Below are positions 51,777 through 61,273 of a stretch of DNA of 61,516 nt, one piece after another (position 1 is the first letter of the stretch; every line of letters begins with the position of its first letter). The stretch comes from an uncultured Pelagibacteraceae bacterium. GTDB taxonomy: Bacteria; Pseudomonadota; Alphaproteobacteria; Pelagibacterales; AG-422-B15. The translations under genes and the position numbers were made by a program. The DNA is taken from positions 1-61,516 of the forward strand of contig CACIBF010000005.1 of NCBI GenBank assembly GCA_902584815.1, written 5' to 3'. Below the pieces are notes generated by a model that saw only the letters and a list, made by a program, of their open reading frames with translations, did not search any database and was not told the origin of the DNA.

Positions 51777-52463
51777 TTACGCACCAAGTGAATAGCCTGC
51801 TGAACGAATTGTTCTGATTGGATCAGCTTTAAAACCATCATTTAGAGATTTTCTCAATCTTCTAATGTGAACATCAACCGTTCTTGGCTCAACATAGGGA
51901 CTCGTGGTCCAAACATGATCTAATAATTGTTGTCTTGAAAAGACTCTGCCTTGATTTTCCATCAAAAATCTTAATAAATTAAATTCTGTTGGACCAAGTT
52001 TAATATCTTCTCCATCTCTTGATACTCTATGGGTAGCAGCATCTAGTGTAATACCTTGATAGGTTAATACTTCATTGTAAAAAATAGGTCTTAATCTTTT
52101 CAGAACAGCCTTTACTCTAGCAACTAACTCATTAATCGAAAATGGCTTAGTGATATAATCATCTATTTCATTTTCAAATGCTCTGATCTTATCTTCTTCT
52201 TCACCTTTTGCGGTAATCATTATAAGGGGGATATTTTTTGTTGATTTATCCTTTCGAATTCTTCTGCACAATTCAAGGCCAGAAATATGTGGCAACATCC
52301 AATCTAGGAGCACTAAATCATACTTCACTTCTCCAAATATCTTATCCAATGCAGCCTCACCGTCATTAGCAACATCAACATCGTATCCATTTTTTTTTAA
52401 ATTATACGATATTAATTCAACTAAAGACAATTCATCTTCAATGATCAAGATTTTAGGACGCAT
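51777..52463 (-). CDS. phoB: Phosphate regulon response regulator
   Basis: 228 aa from ATG 52463, which shares its A with the phoU stop (TAATG). Receiver domain with phospho-acceptor Asp54 in DLVLLDWMLPH and the Lys in DDYITKPFSI; C-terminal winged helix with SRQQLLDHVWTTSPYVEPRT and VDVHIRRLRKSL. It binds Pho boxes as a dimer. Co-transcription with the pst genes makes it autoregulated. Confidence 0.95.
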   Translation of the reverse strand: MRPKILIIEDELSLVELISYNLKKNGYDVDVANDGEAALDKIFGEVKYDLVLLDWMLPHISGLELCRRIRKDKSTKNIPLIMITAKGEEEDKIRAFENEIDDYITKPFSINELVARVKAVLKRLRPIFYNEVLTYQGITLDAATHRVSRDGEDIKLGPTEFNLLRFLMENQGRVFSRQQLLDHVWTTSPYVEPRTVDVHIRRLRKSLNDGFKADPIRTIRSAGYSLGA

Positions 52464-53164
52464 TATTGATTTATTTCCTCCCAATTAATTCGTTTTTCTG
52501 ACTTACGTTCAAGTGCCTGTCCAGTAACAATAAAATGAATATCTTCAGCAATATTTTGTACATAATCTCCAATTCTCTCAATATTCTTAGCAATTGATAA
52601 TAAATGTGAGCATCCAGTTATTGTATCAGGGTTTCCAGCCATTGTTTCAAGCAACTCTCGGTAAATATTTAAATATGAGTCATCAATATTTACATCGCTA
52701 TCCCATGCTTTTATTGCAAGCTTATCTGATTTTTTTACGAATGAATCAAGCACCTGCTTAATCATAAATTGGACATCTTCGCCCATTTTTACAATTTCAA
52801 TCGTTGGCGCATCAGGTAAATTTATTTTTACATTAGCCACTCTTTTTGCAATATTTGTTGCATGATCACCCATTCTCTCAAGATCATTTGAAATACTTAA
52901 AGCTGATAATACAACTCTTAAATCATTAGCTAATGGCTGCCTCATAGCTATAATTTTATATGTAAGTGCATCAATTTCTTTCTCAAGTGCATTAATTTTA
53001 TGATCATCAAAAATGATTTGTTCAGCAAAGGATGTGTCCTTATTACTTAAAGATTGAAGGGAATTTCTTAATTGATCTTCAACTAACCCACCCATTTTAA
53101 TTAAATTAGAGTTAACTAATTCTAATTGCGCATCATACGCTGAAACAATGTGATCTTTCATCAT
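52463..53164 (-). CDS. phoU: Phosphate signalling protein
   Basis: 233 aa, two PhoU three-helix repeats. The repeated metal-binding signature appears as [16 protein letters not shown] (first half) and [16 protein letters not shown] (second half). It links Pst transport to PhoR/PhoB. It overlaps pstB by 4 bases and phoB by 1. Confidence 0.95.
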   Translation of the reverse strand: MMKDHIVSAYDAQLELVNSNLIKMGGLVEDQLRNSLQSLSNKDTSFAEQIIFDDHKINALEKEIDALTYKIIAMRQPLANDLRVVLSALSISNDLERMGDHATNIAKRVANVKINLPDAPTIEIVKMGEDVQFMIKQVLDSFVKKSDKLAIKAWDSDVNIDDSYLNIYRELLETMAGNPDTITGCSHLLSIAKNIERIGDYVQNIAEDIHFIVTGQALERKSEKRINWEEINQ

Positions 53165-53922
53165 CCAAACCTTCCTGTTATGTAATCTTGTGTTTTTTGA
53201 TTTCCTGGGTTTGAGAAAATAGTATCAGTTGAATCTACTTCAATTAGTTTTCCTAGATGAAAAAACCCAGTATTTTTTGAAACTCGAGCGGCTTGTTGCA
53301 TAGAATGTGTAACGATAATAATTGTAAATTCTTTTTTTAATTCAGACATTAAATCTTCAATTTTTGCAGTTGCAATGGGATCAAGGGCAGAACACGGTTC
53401 ATCCATTAGAATAATTTCAGGATTAACAGAGATAGCTCTTGCTATACACAGTCTTTGTTGTTGACCTCCGGATAATCCGGTGCCTGGTTGATGCAATCGA
53501 TCTTTTACTTCATCGAATAAAGCTGCTTTTTGTAAACTAGTTTCTACTATTTCATCTAGATCTGTTTTGGAATTTGCTATTCCATGAATTCTTGGTCCAT
53601 ATGCAATATTTTCATAAATAGACTTTGGAAATGGGTTTGGTTTTTGAAATACCATTCCAACACTTTCCCTTAAACTTTCTACTCTGATAGATTTGTCATA
53701 TATATCATGTCCATCAATAGAAACATTACCTTTCACTGAACAAATATCAATGACATCATTCATTCTATTGATACATCTAAGGAATGTGGATTTACCACAG
53801 CCAGAAGGTCCAATTAATGCTGTAACTTCTTTCTCATACATATCCATTGAGACATCAAAAAGAGCTTGTTTATCACCATAGAAAACGTCTATATTCTTTG
53901 CGCTAATTTTTATTTTATTCAT
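53161..53922 (-). CDS. pstB: Phosphate ABC transporter ATP-binding protein
   Basis: 253 aa. Walker [10 protein letters not shown], signature [15 protein letters not shown], Walker [17 protein letters not shown] and H-loop in [10 protein letters not shown]; the [13 protein letters not shown] start is typical of PstB. It energises phosphate import. Nine bases separate it from pstA. Confidence 0.97.
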   Translation of the reverse strand: MNKIKISAKNIDVFYGDKQALFDVSMDMYEKEVTALIGPSGCGKSTFLRCINRMNDVIDICSVKGNVSIDGHDIYDKSIRVESLRESVGMVFQKPNPFPKSIYENIAYGPRIHGIANSKTDLDEIVETSLQKAALFDEVKDRLHQPGTGLSGGQQQRLCIARAISVNPEIILMDEPCSALDPIATAKIEDLMSELKKEFTIIIVTHSMQQAARVSKNTGFFHLGKLIEVDSTDTIFSNPGNQKTQDYITGRFG

Positions 53923-53931
53923 ATGCTTATA

Positions 53932-55209
53932 TTACCATTTTGTTTCAAATTTTCGACGAATAAGAACCGCAGCTAGATTTAATAATATCAAGAAACCTAG
54001 AAGCAACATAATAGTTGCTGATGTCTTTTCAACGTAGCCTCTTTCAGCGCTTTCAGCCCATAAATAGACTTGAACAGGCAATGAAGCTGATGCATCTAAT
54101 GGACTGGAAGGAACATCAACTACAAATGCAACCATTCCAATTAACAAAAGAGGAGCTGTTTCTCCCAAAGCCTGAGCAAGTCCAATTATTGTTCCTGTTA
54201 AAGCACCAGGCATTGCTAGTGGAACTACATGATGCATAACCGCCTGCATTTTGGTAGCTCCTACAGCTAAAGCACCTTCACGTATTGAAGGAGGAACTGC
54301 TCTTAGTGATGCTCTTGTTGCAATAATTATTGTTGGCAATGTCATGAGTGATAAAACAATTCCACCGACTAATGGCGTAGATCTCGGTAGGCCAAATACA
54401 TTTAAAATTATACCTAGACCCAATAATCCAAATACAATCGAAGGCACAGCTGCTAAATTATTAATATTAATTTCGATAAAATCTGTAAAACGATTACTTT
54501 TAGCAAATTCTTGTAAATAGACTGCTGCTAATATTCCAATTGGGAAAGATAAGATTAGAACTGTGATAATTGTTAAAAATGATCCTACTATTGATCCACC
54601 AACGCCAGCTAATTCAGGTTCTCTTGAGTCTCCTCTGGTTAAAAAAGGAATGTTAAACACATATTTAACACGGCCATTATTTTCTAAAATATCATAATAT
54701 TCTAATTGTATATCTTTTATTCTTCTTCTCTCTTCTGGTAAATCACGAGGATAATTACCTTTTCTAACTTGATCAACATCGTCTGATGCGGTCAGATAAA
54801 CAGTTTCAATTTTTTTTATATTTTCCTTATTCTTTATTAAGAATTGTTTAATTTCATCTTCATATTCAATACTGAATATTCTTATTAATAACTTCTTCTC
54901 TTTTCTATCTTCAATGTCTGGGAACAGACTGTAAATTGATTTTTTTGAGAATCTAAATAGATCCAACTTATTAATCTCATCATCTGACATGGCGGCAAAT
55001 TGCGTAGTATCTTCTATAACTTGTGAATAATCTACATCAATAGCTATTGTCGTTTTATAAAAAGCAGAATAACCAGATGAAAAAATATTTAAGAATAAAA
55101 TTAATACAAAAATCAATGCAAATGAAATAGCGGTAATACAAAATATCTGAAACCGGCGTTCTGATTTCAGTCGTTTCTTTAAATTTGCACTAGCATCAAA
55201 CATAATCAA
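53932..55209 (-). CDS. pstA: Phosphate ABC transporter permease PstA
   Basis: 425 aa. A first helix (about 24-46) is followed by a long periplasmic region (about 47-190, DUF3333-like) and then the permease core with six helices, including GVGGSIVGSFLTIITVL and SIREGALAVGATKMQAVMHH, the EAA loop. The long N-terminal region is common in alphaproteobacteria. It overlaps pstC by 4 bases (ATGA). Confidence 0.94.
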   Translation of the reverse strand: MIMFDASANLKKRLKSERRFQIFCITAISFALIFVLILFLNIFSSGYSAFYKTTIAIDVDYSQVIEDTTQFAAMSDDEINKLDLFRFSKKSIYSLFPDIEDRKEKKLLIRIFSIEYEDEIKQFLIKNKENIKKIETVYLTASDDVDQVRKGNYPRDLPEERRRIKDIQLEYYDILENNGRVKYVFNIPFLTRGDSREPELAGVGGSIVGSFLTIITVLILSFPIGILAAVYLQEFAKSNRFTDFIEININNLAAVPSIVFGLLGLGIILNVFGLPRSTPLVGGIVLSLMTLPTIIIATRASLRAVPPSIREGALAVGATKMQAVMHHVVPLAMPGALTGTIIGLAQALGETAPLLLIGMVAFVVDVPSSPLDASASLPVQVYLWAESAERGYVEKTSATIMLLLGFLILLNLAAVLIRRKFETKW

Positions 55210-56600
55210 TCATATCTTTCTGTATATTTTTTGACTACTTGAAGAGCAATGAAATTGAGAAGTAGTGTTACAATAAACAATGTTAATCCAAGGGCAAAAG
55301 CAGCTTGAGTTTTAGGACTATCAAATTCTTGGTCACCAATTAATATAACAACAATTTGAGTTGTAATTGTTGTAGCTGCATCAAATGGATTGGCTGTTAA
55401 TTTAGCTGCTAGTCCTGCTGCCATTACAACTATCATGGTCTCTCCAATTGCTCTTGATACCGCTAATAGGAAAGAACCGATAATTCCAGGTAACGCAGCG
55501 GGCAATAAAACTTTTCGTATAGTCTCACTTTTAGTTGCTCCCATAGCATAAGAACCTTCTCTTAAGCTCTGAGGAACAGAATTAATAACATCATCTGATA
55601 ATGAGGAGACAAATGGTATTATCATGATACCCATTACAAATCCCGCGGCTAAAGCACTTTCTGAAGAAACAGTGAATCCAGCATTTTGACCAAGATCACG
55701 AACTATAGGAGCAACAGTCAAAGCTGCAAAAAAACCATAAACAACAGTTGGTATCCCTGCAAGAATTTCTATAATAGGCTTAGCCCAATCTCTCAAGTTT
55801 GGTGAAGCATATTCAGCAAGATATATTGCTGTCATAAGGCCAACTGGGATTGCAACACACATAGCAATAAATGCAATTAAAAATGTTCCTGCAAATAATG
55901 GTATTGCTCCAAATGCATTTTGTAAATCTCTTGTATCAAGATCTCCACTATCTCTAACAAACACTCTTTGAGGAGACCAATTAAGACCAAATAAGAAGTC
56001 GGTAATTGGAACTTGTGAAAAGAATTTTAAAGTTTGAAAAAGTAATGAAAATATAATCCCTACAGTTGTCATGATTGCTACTAACGAACATGTAAAAAAT
56101 AGGATTAATAAAAAAGACTCAACAAATTTTCTTGAATCTAAGTTTGATTTTATTTTTACGTAAGCAACTAATGAGAGTAAACCTGCAACAGATAACACGA
56201 TAACATATGTCAAAGTGTCAATTAATTCTTCAATATAGATATATTTATCAACTGCATCTGTTACTAAAGGACTTATTTCATCAAAAAGCTCAATTCCTTT
56301 TGAAGTGTTGACAATTTGAGCCAGTAATAAGTTTTTATCCGATGCTAGAAGATTAGGATTAAGATCTATGAAGTCACTTAAGACATAAACTTCAACTATA
56401 TAACCTTGGAATGCCGTGATAGCTAAAAAAACCAATAAAGAAGGAACAATAGCAAATATAGCTATGTAATATCCATAATAATGATTTAAAGAAGTAATTT
56501 TTTTTTGTGAAGCTGATCTTAATTTAATTGCTTTTAGTCGACCGATAAGAAATCCAAATGCGCCAATTGTTAATACCAATAAAATTAAAAAAAGACCCAT
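55206..56600 (-). CDS. pstC: Phosphate ABC transporter permease PstC
   Basis: 464 aa. The N-terminal region has two to three extra helices and a periplasmic segment (about 65-125), then the core with GWSPQRV-like FGLNWSPQRVF, EILAGIPTVVYGFFAALTV and SLREGSYAMGATKSETIRK. It forms the channel with PstA. It starts 90 bases after pstS, behind a strong hairpin. Confidence 0.94.
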   Translation of the reverse strand: MGLFLILLVLTIGAFGFLIGRLKAIKLRSASQKKITSLNHYYGYYIAIFAIVPSLLVFLAITAFQGYIVEVYVLSDFIDLNPNLLASDKNLLLAQIVNTSKGIELFDEISPLVTDAVDKYIYIEELIDTLTYVIVLSVAGLLSLVAYVKIKSNLDSRKFVESFLLILFFTCSLVAIMTTVGIIFSLLFQTLKFFSQVPITDFLFGLNWSPQRVFVRDSGDLDTRDLQNAFGAIPLFAGTFLIAFIAMCVAIPVGLMTAIYLAEYASPNLRDWAKPIIEILAGIPTVVYGFFAALTVAPIVRDLGQNAGFTVSSESALAAGFVMGIMIIPFVSSLSDDVINSVPQSLREGSYAMGATKSETIRKVLLPAALPGIIGSFLLAVSRAIGETMIVVMAAGLAAKLTANPFDAATTITTQIVVILIGDQEFDSPKTQAAFALGLTLFIVTLLLNFIALQVVKKYTERYD

Positions 56601-56629
56601 AAAAAAACATTATCTCAAAAAGCAGTTCA

Positions 56630-56656
56630 TCAAGGTGGGCATCTGACCCACCTTGA
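56630..56656 (-). promoter_or_regulatory. Intercistronic hairpin between pstS and pstC
   Basis: A perfect 10-bp stem (TCAAGGTGGG with CCCACCTTGA) and 7-base loop. In the direction of transcription a T5 run begins about nine bases later. It is well placed to stop a fraction of transcripts or shield pstS mRNA from decay, keeping the binding protein in excess over the permeases. Confidence 0.75.
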
Positions 56657-56690
56657 CAAGGATTAATTAATAAAATTAATTATTAATCAA

Positions 56691-57746
56691 CTATTGTATT
56701 ACTTCCAAGTTAGCAACACGAGTTCGTATATCTGATGCATCACCATCAGATAAAGCAACAAGACCAATATCAGTTAAATATCCGTCTTCTCCCATTGCAT
56801 TTTCACTTGTGAAAGCAGCTAAGAACTCTTCAATTCCTGGAACAACTCCAATATGAGCTTTTTTCACATAAAATTGTAGAGGTCTAGCAATTGGATAAGA
56901 GTAATCTTGTATTCCTGCAAGTGTTGGAAGGATTCCAGTTATTGCAGCTGATTTAATCTTATCTTCATTTGCTAGCAGATAACTGTAACCAAAGTATCCA
57001 AATCTTTCTGGATCTTCAGCTAGTTTCTGAACAATTAAAGTATCATTTTCACCAGCTTCGATAACTCTACCGTCTTCTCTTACAACGGCACATTTCTTTT
57101 TAGCTTTTTCTCCTGCATCTTCCCATAACTTATAGGCGCCTGCGGCTTTACAACCTTTTTTCATAATAAGCGAATTCCAAGCGTCACGTGTGCCAGATGT
57201 TGGTGGTGCTACTAAAATTTCGATCTTATGATCAGGAAGAGATGAGTCAATGTCACTCCATTTTTCATATGGATTTTCAATTAATTTACCATTAATCCAA
57301 TTTCCATCACCGTCCTTAGCAGTTCCCGTTGGTACCATAGCAGCAATAGCAAGGTATAATTGTTCTTGCGTAAAGTCTGCATCATTTGCATCTAAACTAT
57401 GAGCAAGAGTTAATCCATCATTTCCAATTACGATTTCAATGATGTCTGTAACGCCATTACTTTTGCATAATGCAATTTCTTTGCTTTTGATTTTACGAGA
57501 AGCATTCGTAACATCAGGATGATCAGTACCAACGCCAGCGCAGAATAATTTCATTCCTCCACCAGTTCCAGTACTTTCGATTACAGGCGTGTTAAAGCCT
57601 GATTTACCAAAACGCTCAGCAACAACTGTTGCGTATGGGTATACAGTTGATGAACCAACAATTTTAATAGTATCTCTAGCGAAAGAATTTACTGAAAAAA
57701 TTGATGATACAAAAGCTGTGAGAATTAAAAATTTAATTAATCTCAT
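56691..57746 (-). CDS. pstS: Phosphate ABC transporter periplasmic binding protein
   Basis: 351 aa. Signal peptide MRLIKFLILTAFVSSIFSVN, then SFA before the likely cut near residue 23. IKIVGSSTVYPYATVVAERF is the standard PstS start; STGTGGGMKLFCAG and APPTSGTRDAWN are the phosphate-binding loops. First gene of the leftward pst operon, under the Pho box at 57805. The ribosome site AGGAGAAACT precedes the ATG. Confidence 0.97.
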   Translation of the reverse strand: MRLIKFLILTAFVSSIFSVNSFARDTIKIVGSSTVYPYATVVAERFGKSGFNTPVIESTGTGGGMKLFCAGVGTDHPDVTNASRKIKSKEIALCKSNGVTDIIEIVIGNDGLTLAHSLDANDADFTQEQLYLAIAAMVPTGTAKDGDGNWINGKLIENPYEKWSDIDSSLPDHKIEILVAPPTSGTRDAWNSLIMKKGCKAAGAYKLWEDAGEKAKKKCAVVREDGRVIEAGENDTLIVQKLAEDPERFGYFGYSYLLANEDKIKSAAITGILPTLAGIQDYSYPIARPLQFYVKKAHIGVVPGIEEFLAAFTSENAMGEDGYLTDIGLVALSDGDASDIRTRVANLEVIQ

Positions 57747-57804
57747 TAGTTTCTCCTAGTTAAAATTAAAACGTTTTCAAAATACCTTTGTGATGTTAAT
57801 AATT

Positions 57805-57833
57805 TATAACAGAAATATTACAATTTTATTACA
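57805..57833 (-). promoter_or_regulatory. Pho box upstream of pstS
   Basis: On the minus strand: TGTAATA (57833-57827), TGTAATA (57822-57816) and TGTTATA (57811-57805), each 7-mer separated by 4 bases, a perfect 11-base period. It is the best example in the window. It ends about 59 bases before the pstS ATG. Confidence 0.8.
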
Positions 57834-57834
57834 A

Positions 57835-58569
57835 TCAAAAATTATAATGGCTTGAATATTGCCTTTTTTCTAATTTTTTAAAAATATAATATGGCAAAAA
57901 AGAAATTATAAAAAGTAATACAGCAAAAATAATTAAATATGGAATATGCATTGGCGGAGATGGAAATAGGGATAATAATGTTTCACCTTCTGGCATCTTC
58001 ATTAAATACCAATAGTTTACATCTAAATTATTTTTTCCTAAAAAAATATTTACTAAATAAATTATAGGTAGCAATAATAGTGAGATAATTGATATTCTTA
58101 AAATAGATATCCATTTCAATTTTGTACTAATACAAATTGAAGTAAAAATAATAGATAGAAATAGTAAGCCGTGCCCAAAATAATAAGTAATATATTCCAT
58201 ATCTGGGTAACTGTATTCCAGATCAGGCGTTACCATTGCTAAAAAGTTTCCTGTTAAACCCCAAAAATAACCAATCTCAAAAAATACATTTATCCTAGTT
58301 AATAAAAATATTCCAAGGGAAATCGAAGCTAAATGACAAACATGAATTGGAAGTACCACTGAAGGGTCATGTCCGTATAAATAAATTCTATAAAATGGCT
58401 TTATAAGTTCATGGCTGATCATAATGATAGCTAGAATTAATGATATATTTTTATTAATATTTTCATTATTTGCTAAATAAGTAATTAATGGAATAATAAT
58501 TGAGATTATAAAAATGACCAATAAGGTTTGAATATGTGTAGCACCAAATAAAACAAAGTTATTCATCAT
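57835..58569 (-). CDS. TIGR02206/YwaF-type integral membrane protein
   Basis: 244 aa, about seven helices. LPIHVCHLASISLGIFLLT, FWGLTGNFLAMVTPDL, YYFGHGLLFLSIIFTS and NYWYLMKMPEGETLL match the TIGR02206 family (Bacillus YwaF, animal TMEM164). TMEM164 has been described as an acyltransferase acting on ether phospholipids; the bacterial role is unknown. It lies between phoR and pstS on the same strand, 88 bases upstream of pstS. The 127 bases between it and phoR hold nothing recognised. Confidence 0.82.
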   Translation of the reverse strand: MMNNFVLFGATHIQTLLVIFIISIIIPLITYLANNENINKNISLILAIIMISHELIKPFYRIYLYGHDPSVVLPIHVCHLASISLGIFLLTRINVFFEIGYFWGLTGNFLAMVTPDLEYSYPDMEYITYYFGHGLLFLSIIFTSICISTKLKWISILRISIISLLLLPIIYLVNIFLGKNNLDVNYWYLMKMPEGETLLSLFPSPPMHIPYLIIFAVLLFIISFLPYYIFKKLEKRQYSSHYNF

Positions 58570-58696
58570 TTGTAAAATAAAAAAATAATTTCTATTTATG
58601 AAATAGAGTTATACTCAATAAATGTTAAACAATTATTTCATTAAAAAAATTATTTGAAAATTACTAAATCAAATAAAAAATGGCTAATTACCTTAT

Positions 58697-59773
58697 TTAT
58701 GTAATTGGTGCTACAGGTATTTTAATTGTGAATATACTACCTTTGTTAATTTCACTTTCAATATCGAGACTCCCACGATGCTTGTTTAAAATATGTTTCA
58801 CTATTGTTAAACCAAGTCCAGTTCCACCTTTATCTTTCGATCGCGCTTTATCAACTCTATAGAATCGTTCTGTTAACCGATGTAAATGTTTTTTAGGTAT
58901 TCCCTCGCTTTCATCTATAAGTTCAATAATTGCATAGTTGTATTGAAAAAGTCTATTTACTGAATTATCTTTATTTTTATCTTCAAGTATTCTTAATTTA
59001 ATTCTAATTTTTGAATTTTCATTTGCATACTTGATTGAGTTTTCAATAATATTTGAGAAAACTTGAATTAATTCATCCTGATTCCCTAAAACATAAAGAT
59101 TTTCATCATCATAGGCTTTTTCAATAGAGATATTGTTTTTTTTGAGTGATTGTTCAAAGTTATTCTCAACTATTTCAAGGGTGTTCAGTAGATCAACTTT
59201 TTTAGTTGGGTGAACGTGCTCGTCAGACTCAATTTTAGTAATTATTAAAAGATCATCCAATAACCGCTTCATTCTGTTTGCTTCTTTTTCAATAATTGAC
59301 AAAAATTTTTTAGTTGCCTCAACGTCATCTTTTGCAGTCGAAGAAATAGTTTCAAGGAAACCAATAATTGAAGCGAGAGGTGTTCTCATCTCATGGCTAA
59401 CATTTGCAATAAATGAAGAGCGAACAATTTCTAAATTTTTTACATCAGTTATATTTTTCATAACAATTAGATACATATCTTTACTTGGATATATCGAAAC
59501 ACTTAAGAAAATATTAGTTTGAGAAATATCTTGACTAACAGGATCAATTAATAACTCCAAAGTATATGGAATTTTTTCATTAATTGATTTTTCAAGTGTA
59601 TCTAAAAATTGAGGAGCTCTTATAAGATTTGTAATATGCTGATTTGTAAAATCACTTTTAAATAAAGCTATTGATTGTTTATTTTGAAATTTAATTTTTT
59701 GGGATCGGTCAATTACTATTATTGAATCGTCAATGAAATTGAAAAATAAATTAAGTTGTTGATCTAGATCCAT
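58697..59773 (-). CDS. phoR: Phosphate regulon sensor histidine kinase
   Basis: 358 aa. A PAS domain (residues about 8-110), then DHp with phospho-His127 in SFIANVSHEMRTPLASIIGF, and an ATPase domain with GNQDELIQVFSNIIENSIKY (N box), GTGLGLTIVKHILNKHRG (G2 box). It has no N-terminal transmembrane helices, unlike E. coli PhoR. It lies 3 bases after ppx and is away from phoB, which is in the pst operon. Assignment as PhoR rests on the PAS-DHp type, the VKHILNKHRG block and context. Confidence 0.9.
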   Translation of the reverse strand: MDLDQQLNLFFNFIDDSIIVIDRSQKIKFQNKQSIALFKSDFTNQHITNLIRAPQFLDTLEKSINEKIPYTLELLIDPVSQDISQTNIFLSVSIYPSKDMYLIVMKNITDVKNLEIVRSSFIANVSHEMRTPLASIIGFLETISSTAKDDVEATKKFLSIIEKEANRMKRLLDDLLIITKIESDEHVHPTKKVDLLNTLEIVENNFEQSLKKNNISIEKAYDDENLYVLGNQDELIQVFSNIIENSIKYANENSKIRIKLRILEDKNKDNSVNRLFQYNYAIIELIDESEGIPKKHLHRLTERFYRVDKARSKDKGGTGLGLTIVKHILNKHRGSLDIESEINKGSIFTIKIPVAPIT

Positions 59774-59776
59774 TAA

Positions 59777-61273
59777 TTAAATTAAAACTATTTTCTGCTG
59801 CATTTTTAAAACTTTAGACAAAGTATCGAATGATTTCTTTGTTTTTGACTTTAACAGATCTGAGTACAGTTTTGGAATTTTAAATATGATATTATGATCT
59901 TTTATATATATTTCAAAGTTCTGATAATTAAAATTTGTTAAAAACCCAATATCAATTGAGATTTTGTTGAATATACCTAAAGCAATCATTGAATAAAAAG
60001 AGTTTTTATTAATTAGATGTTTATATTTTTTTATTCCATCTCGCTTATAATTATCGTGAAAAAAATAAATAGCAGATGCAAGTTTTATTCTATCTGAATG
60101 ACTAAATTTAAGTAATTCCATTTTTAATATCTGATTAAATGCAAATTGTGCTTTTTCATCTTTATCTATACTGGCCCCAATCGAAGTTAAGTTAATTGAA
60201 GATTTTAGCAGTCTGCGAGAAACATAAGGATGATTTTTAAAAAATGAAAAGCAGAAATCATAAACTGCTGCATGATTAATATAGTTAAATTCAAGATCAT
60301 TATGTAACTTTGATAGCTTATTTGACTCATGGATTAGCGGATCAAATTTATTATTTATATTATATATATTTGATAAATATCCTTCTCTTAAAGCAGTGTA
60401 TGATATCACGATTTCTCTAGATTTGCTTTTTTGGATAATTTTTAAAGCAACACGAGAAGCATATTTAATATAGGGAGTTTTATCCTTAGTAATATATGAA
60501 ATCTGCTTAAGATCCTTTTGTTTATAGCTAGATACTTCCTCTAGCATCTCTATAAATAATTTAAAGTTTGGCTTAAAATGATGAATGACATTCAATGGAT
60601 AATCATATTTAACAAAATAAATCTTAATTAGAGATCTCCATGTTCCCCCTGTTAATATAAGTCTTTTGAAATTGTTCTCTGAAAGCCAATCGATTGATTC
60701 TAATTCTTTATCAAAATCTCTATAAATATTTTTATTTTTACTTATTGCCCTGTGAACACCAAAAGACATTGAAGTCGTGTTTAAAATTCGTTTTTTTTTA
60801 ACTTCAGCAAGTTCTAAGCTTCCTCCACCAAGATCAGCTACGATGCCATTAGATTTTTTAATCCCAACTATAGCGCCTAGCCCAGAGTATTTGGCCTCAT
60901 CTTTTCCACTTAAGACGTTTAACCTAGTATTTAATATGCTTTCAGCCTTTAGTTTGAAAACAGAACTATTATTAGCAACTCGAACAGCTTCTGTTGCAAT
61001 GACATGAACATTATTAATAGCAGAGGCTTTTAAAATGTCAGAAATATATTTTAGAGCATTGATTGCTTTTTTGATTGAGTTTTTATTTAATTCATTAGTC
61101 GAAGCTAGGTCTTTTCCAAGGCCACATGATATCTTTTTATTGAAAATAGGAATTTGATTATTTTTAAAATTTTCAAAAATTTGAAAACGAATTGTATCAG
61201 AGCCAATGTCAACAATGCCTACACGAGTGTCTTTTTCAAATAATTTTTTCTTTGGAATAGAAAGGTTATACAT
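59777..61273 (-). CDS. ppx: Exopolyphosphatase (Ppx/GppA family)
   Basis: 498 aa. The actin-like ATPase-fold motifs are GIVDIGSDTIRFQIFE (about 19-34) and GIVADLGGGSLELAEVKKKR. The C-terminal HD-like domain (residues about 310-490) is present but divergent. It releases phosphate from polyphosphate or pppGpp. It overlaps ppk by 8 bases; ppk-ppx-phoR form one operon. Confidence 0.92.
   Translation of the reverse strand: MYNLSIPKKKLFEKDTRVGIVDIGSDTIRFQIFENFKNNQIPIFNKKISCGLGKDLASTNELNKNSIKKAINALKYISDILKASAINNVHVIATEAVRVANNSSVFKLKAESILNTRLNVLSGKDEAKYSGLGAIVGIKKSNGIVADLGGGSLELAEVKKKRILNTTSMSFGVHRAISKNKNIYRDFDKELESIDWLSENNFKRLILTGGTWRSLIKIYFVKYDYPLNVIHHFKPNFKLFIEMLEEVSSYKQKDLKQISYITKDKTPYIKYASRVALKIIQKSKSREIVISYTALREGYLSNIYNINNKFDPLIHESNKLSKLHNDLEFNYINHAAVYDFCFSFFKNHPYVSRRLLKSSINLTSIGASIDKDEKAQFAFNQILKMELLKFSHSDRIKLASAIYFFHDNYKRDGIKKYKHLINKNSFYSMIALGIFNKISIDIGFLTNFNYQNFEIYIKDHNIIFKIPKLYSDLLKSKTKKSFDTLSKVLKMQQKIVLI

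Noticed and set aside
54015-54520. Plus-strand ORFs opposite pstA
   Set aside because: They mirror the strongly conserved pstA frame and show no domain or start signal.
56657-56690. AT-rich inverted repeat ATTAATTAAT just after pstS as a second regulatory stem
   Set aside because: Only A-T pairs with an imperfect second arm; expected often by chance at this base composition.
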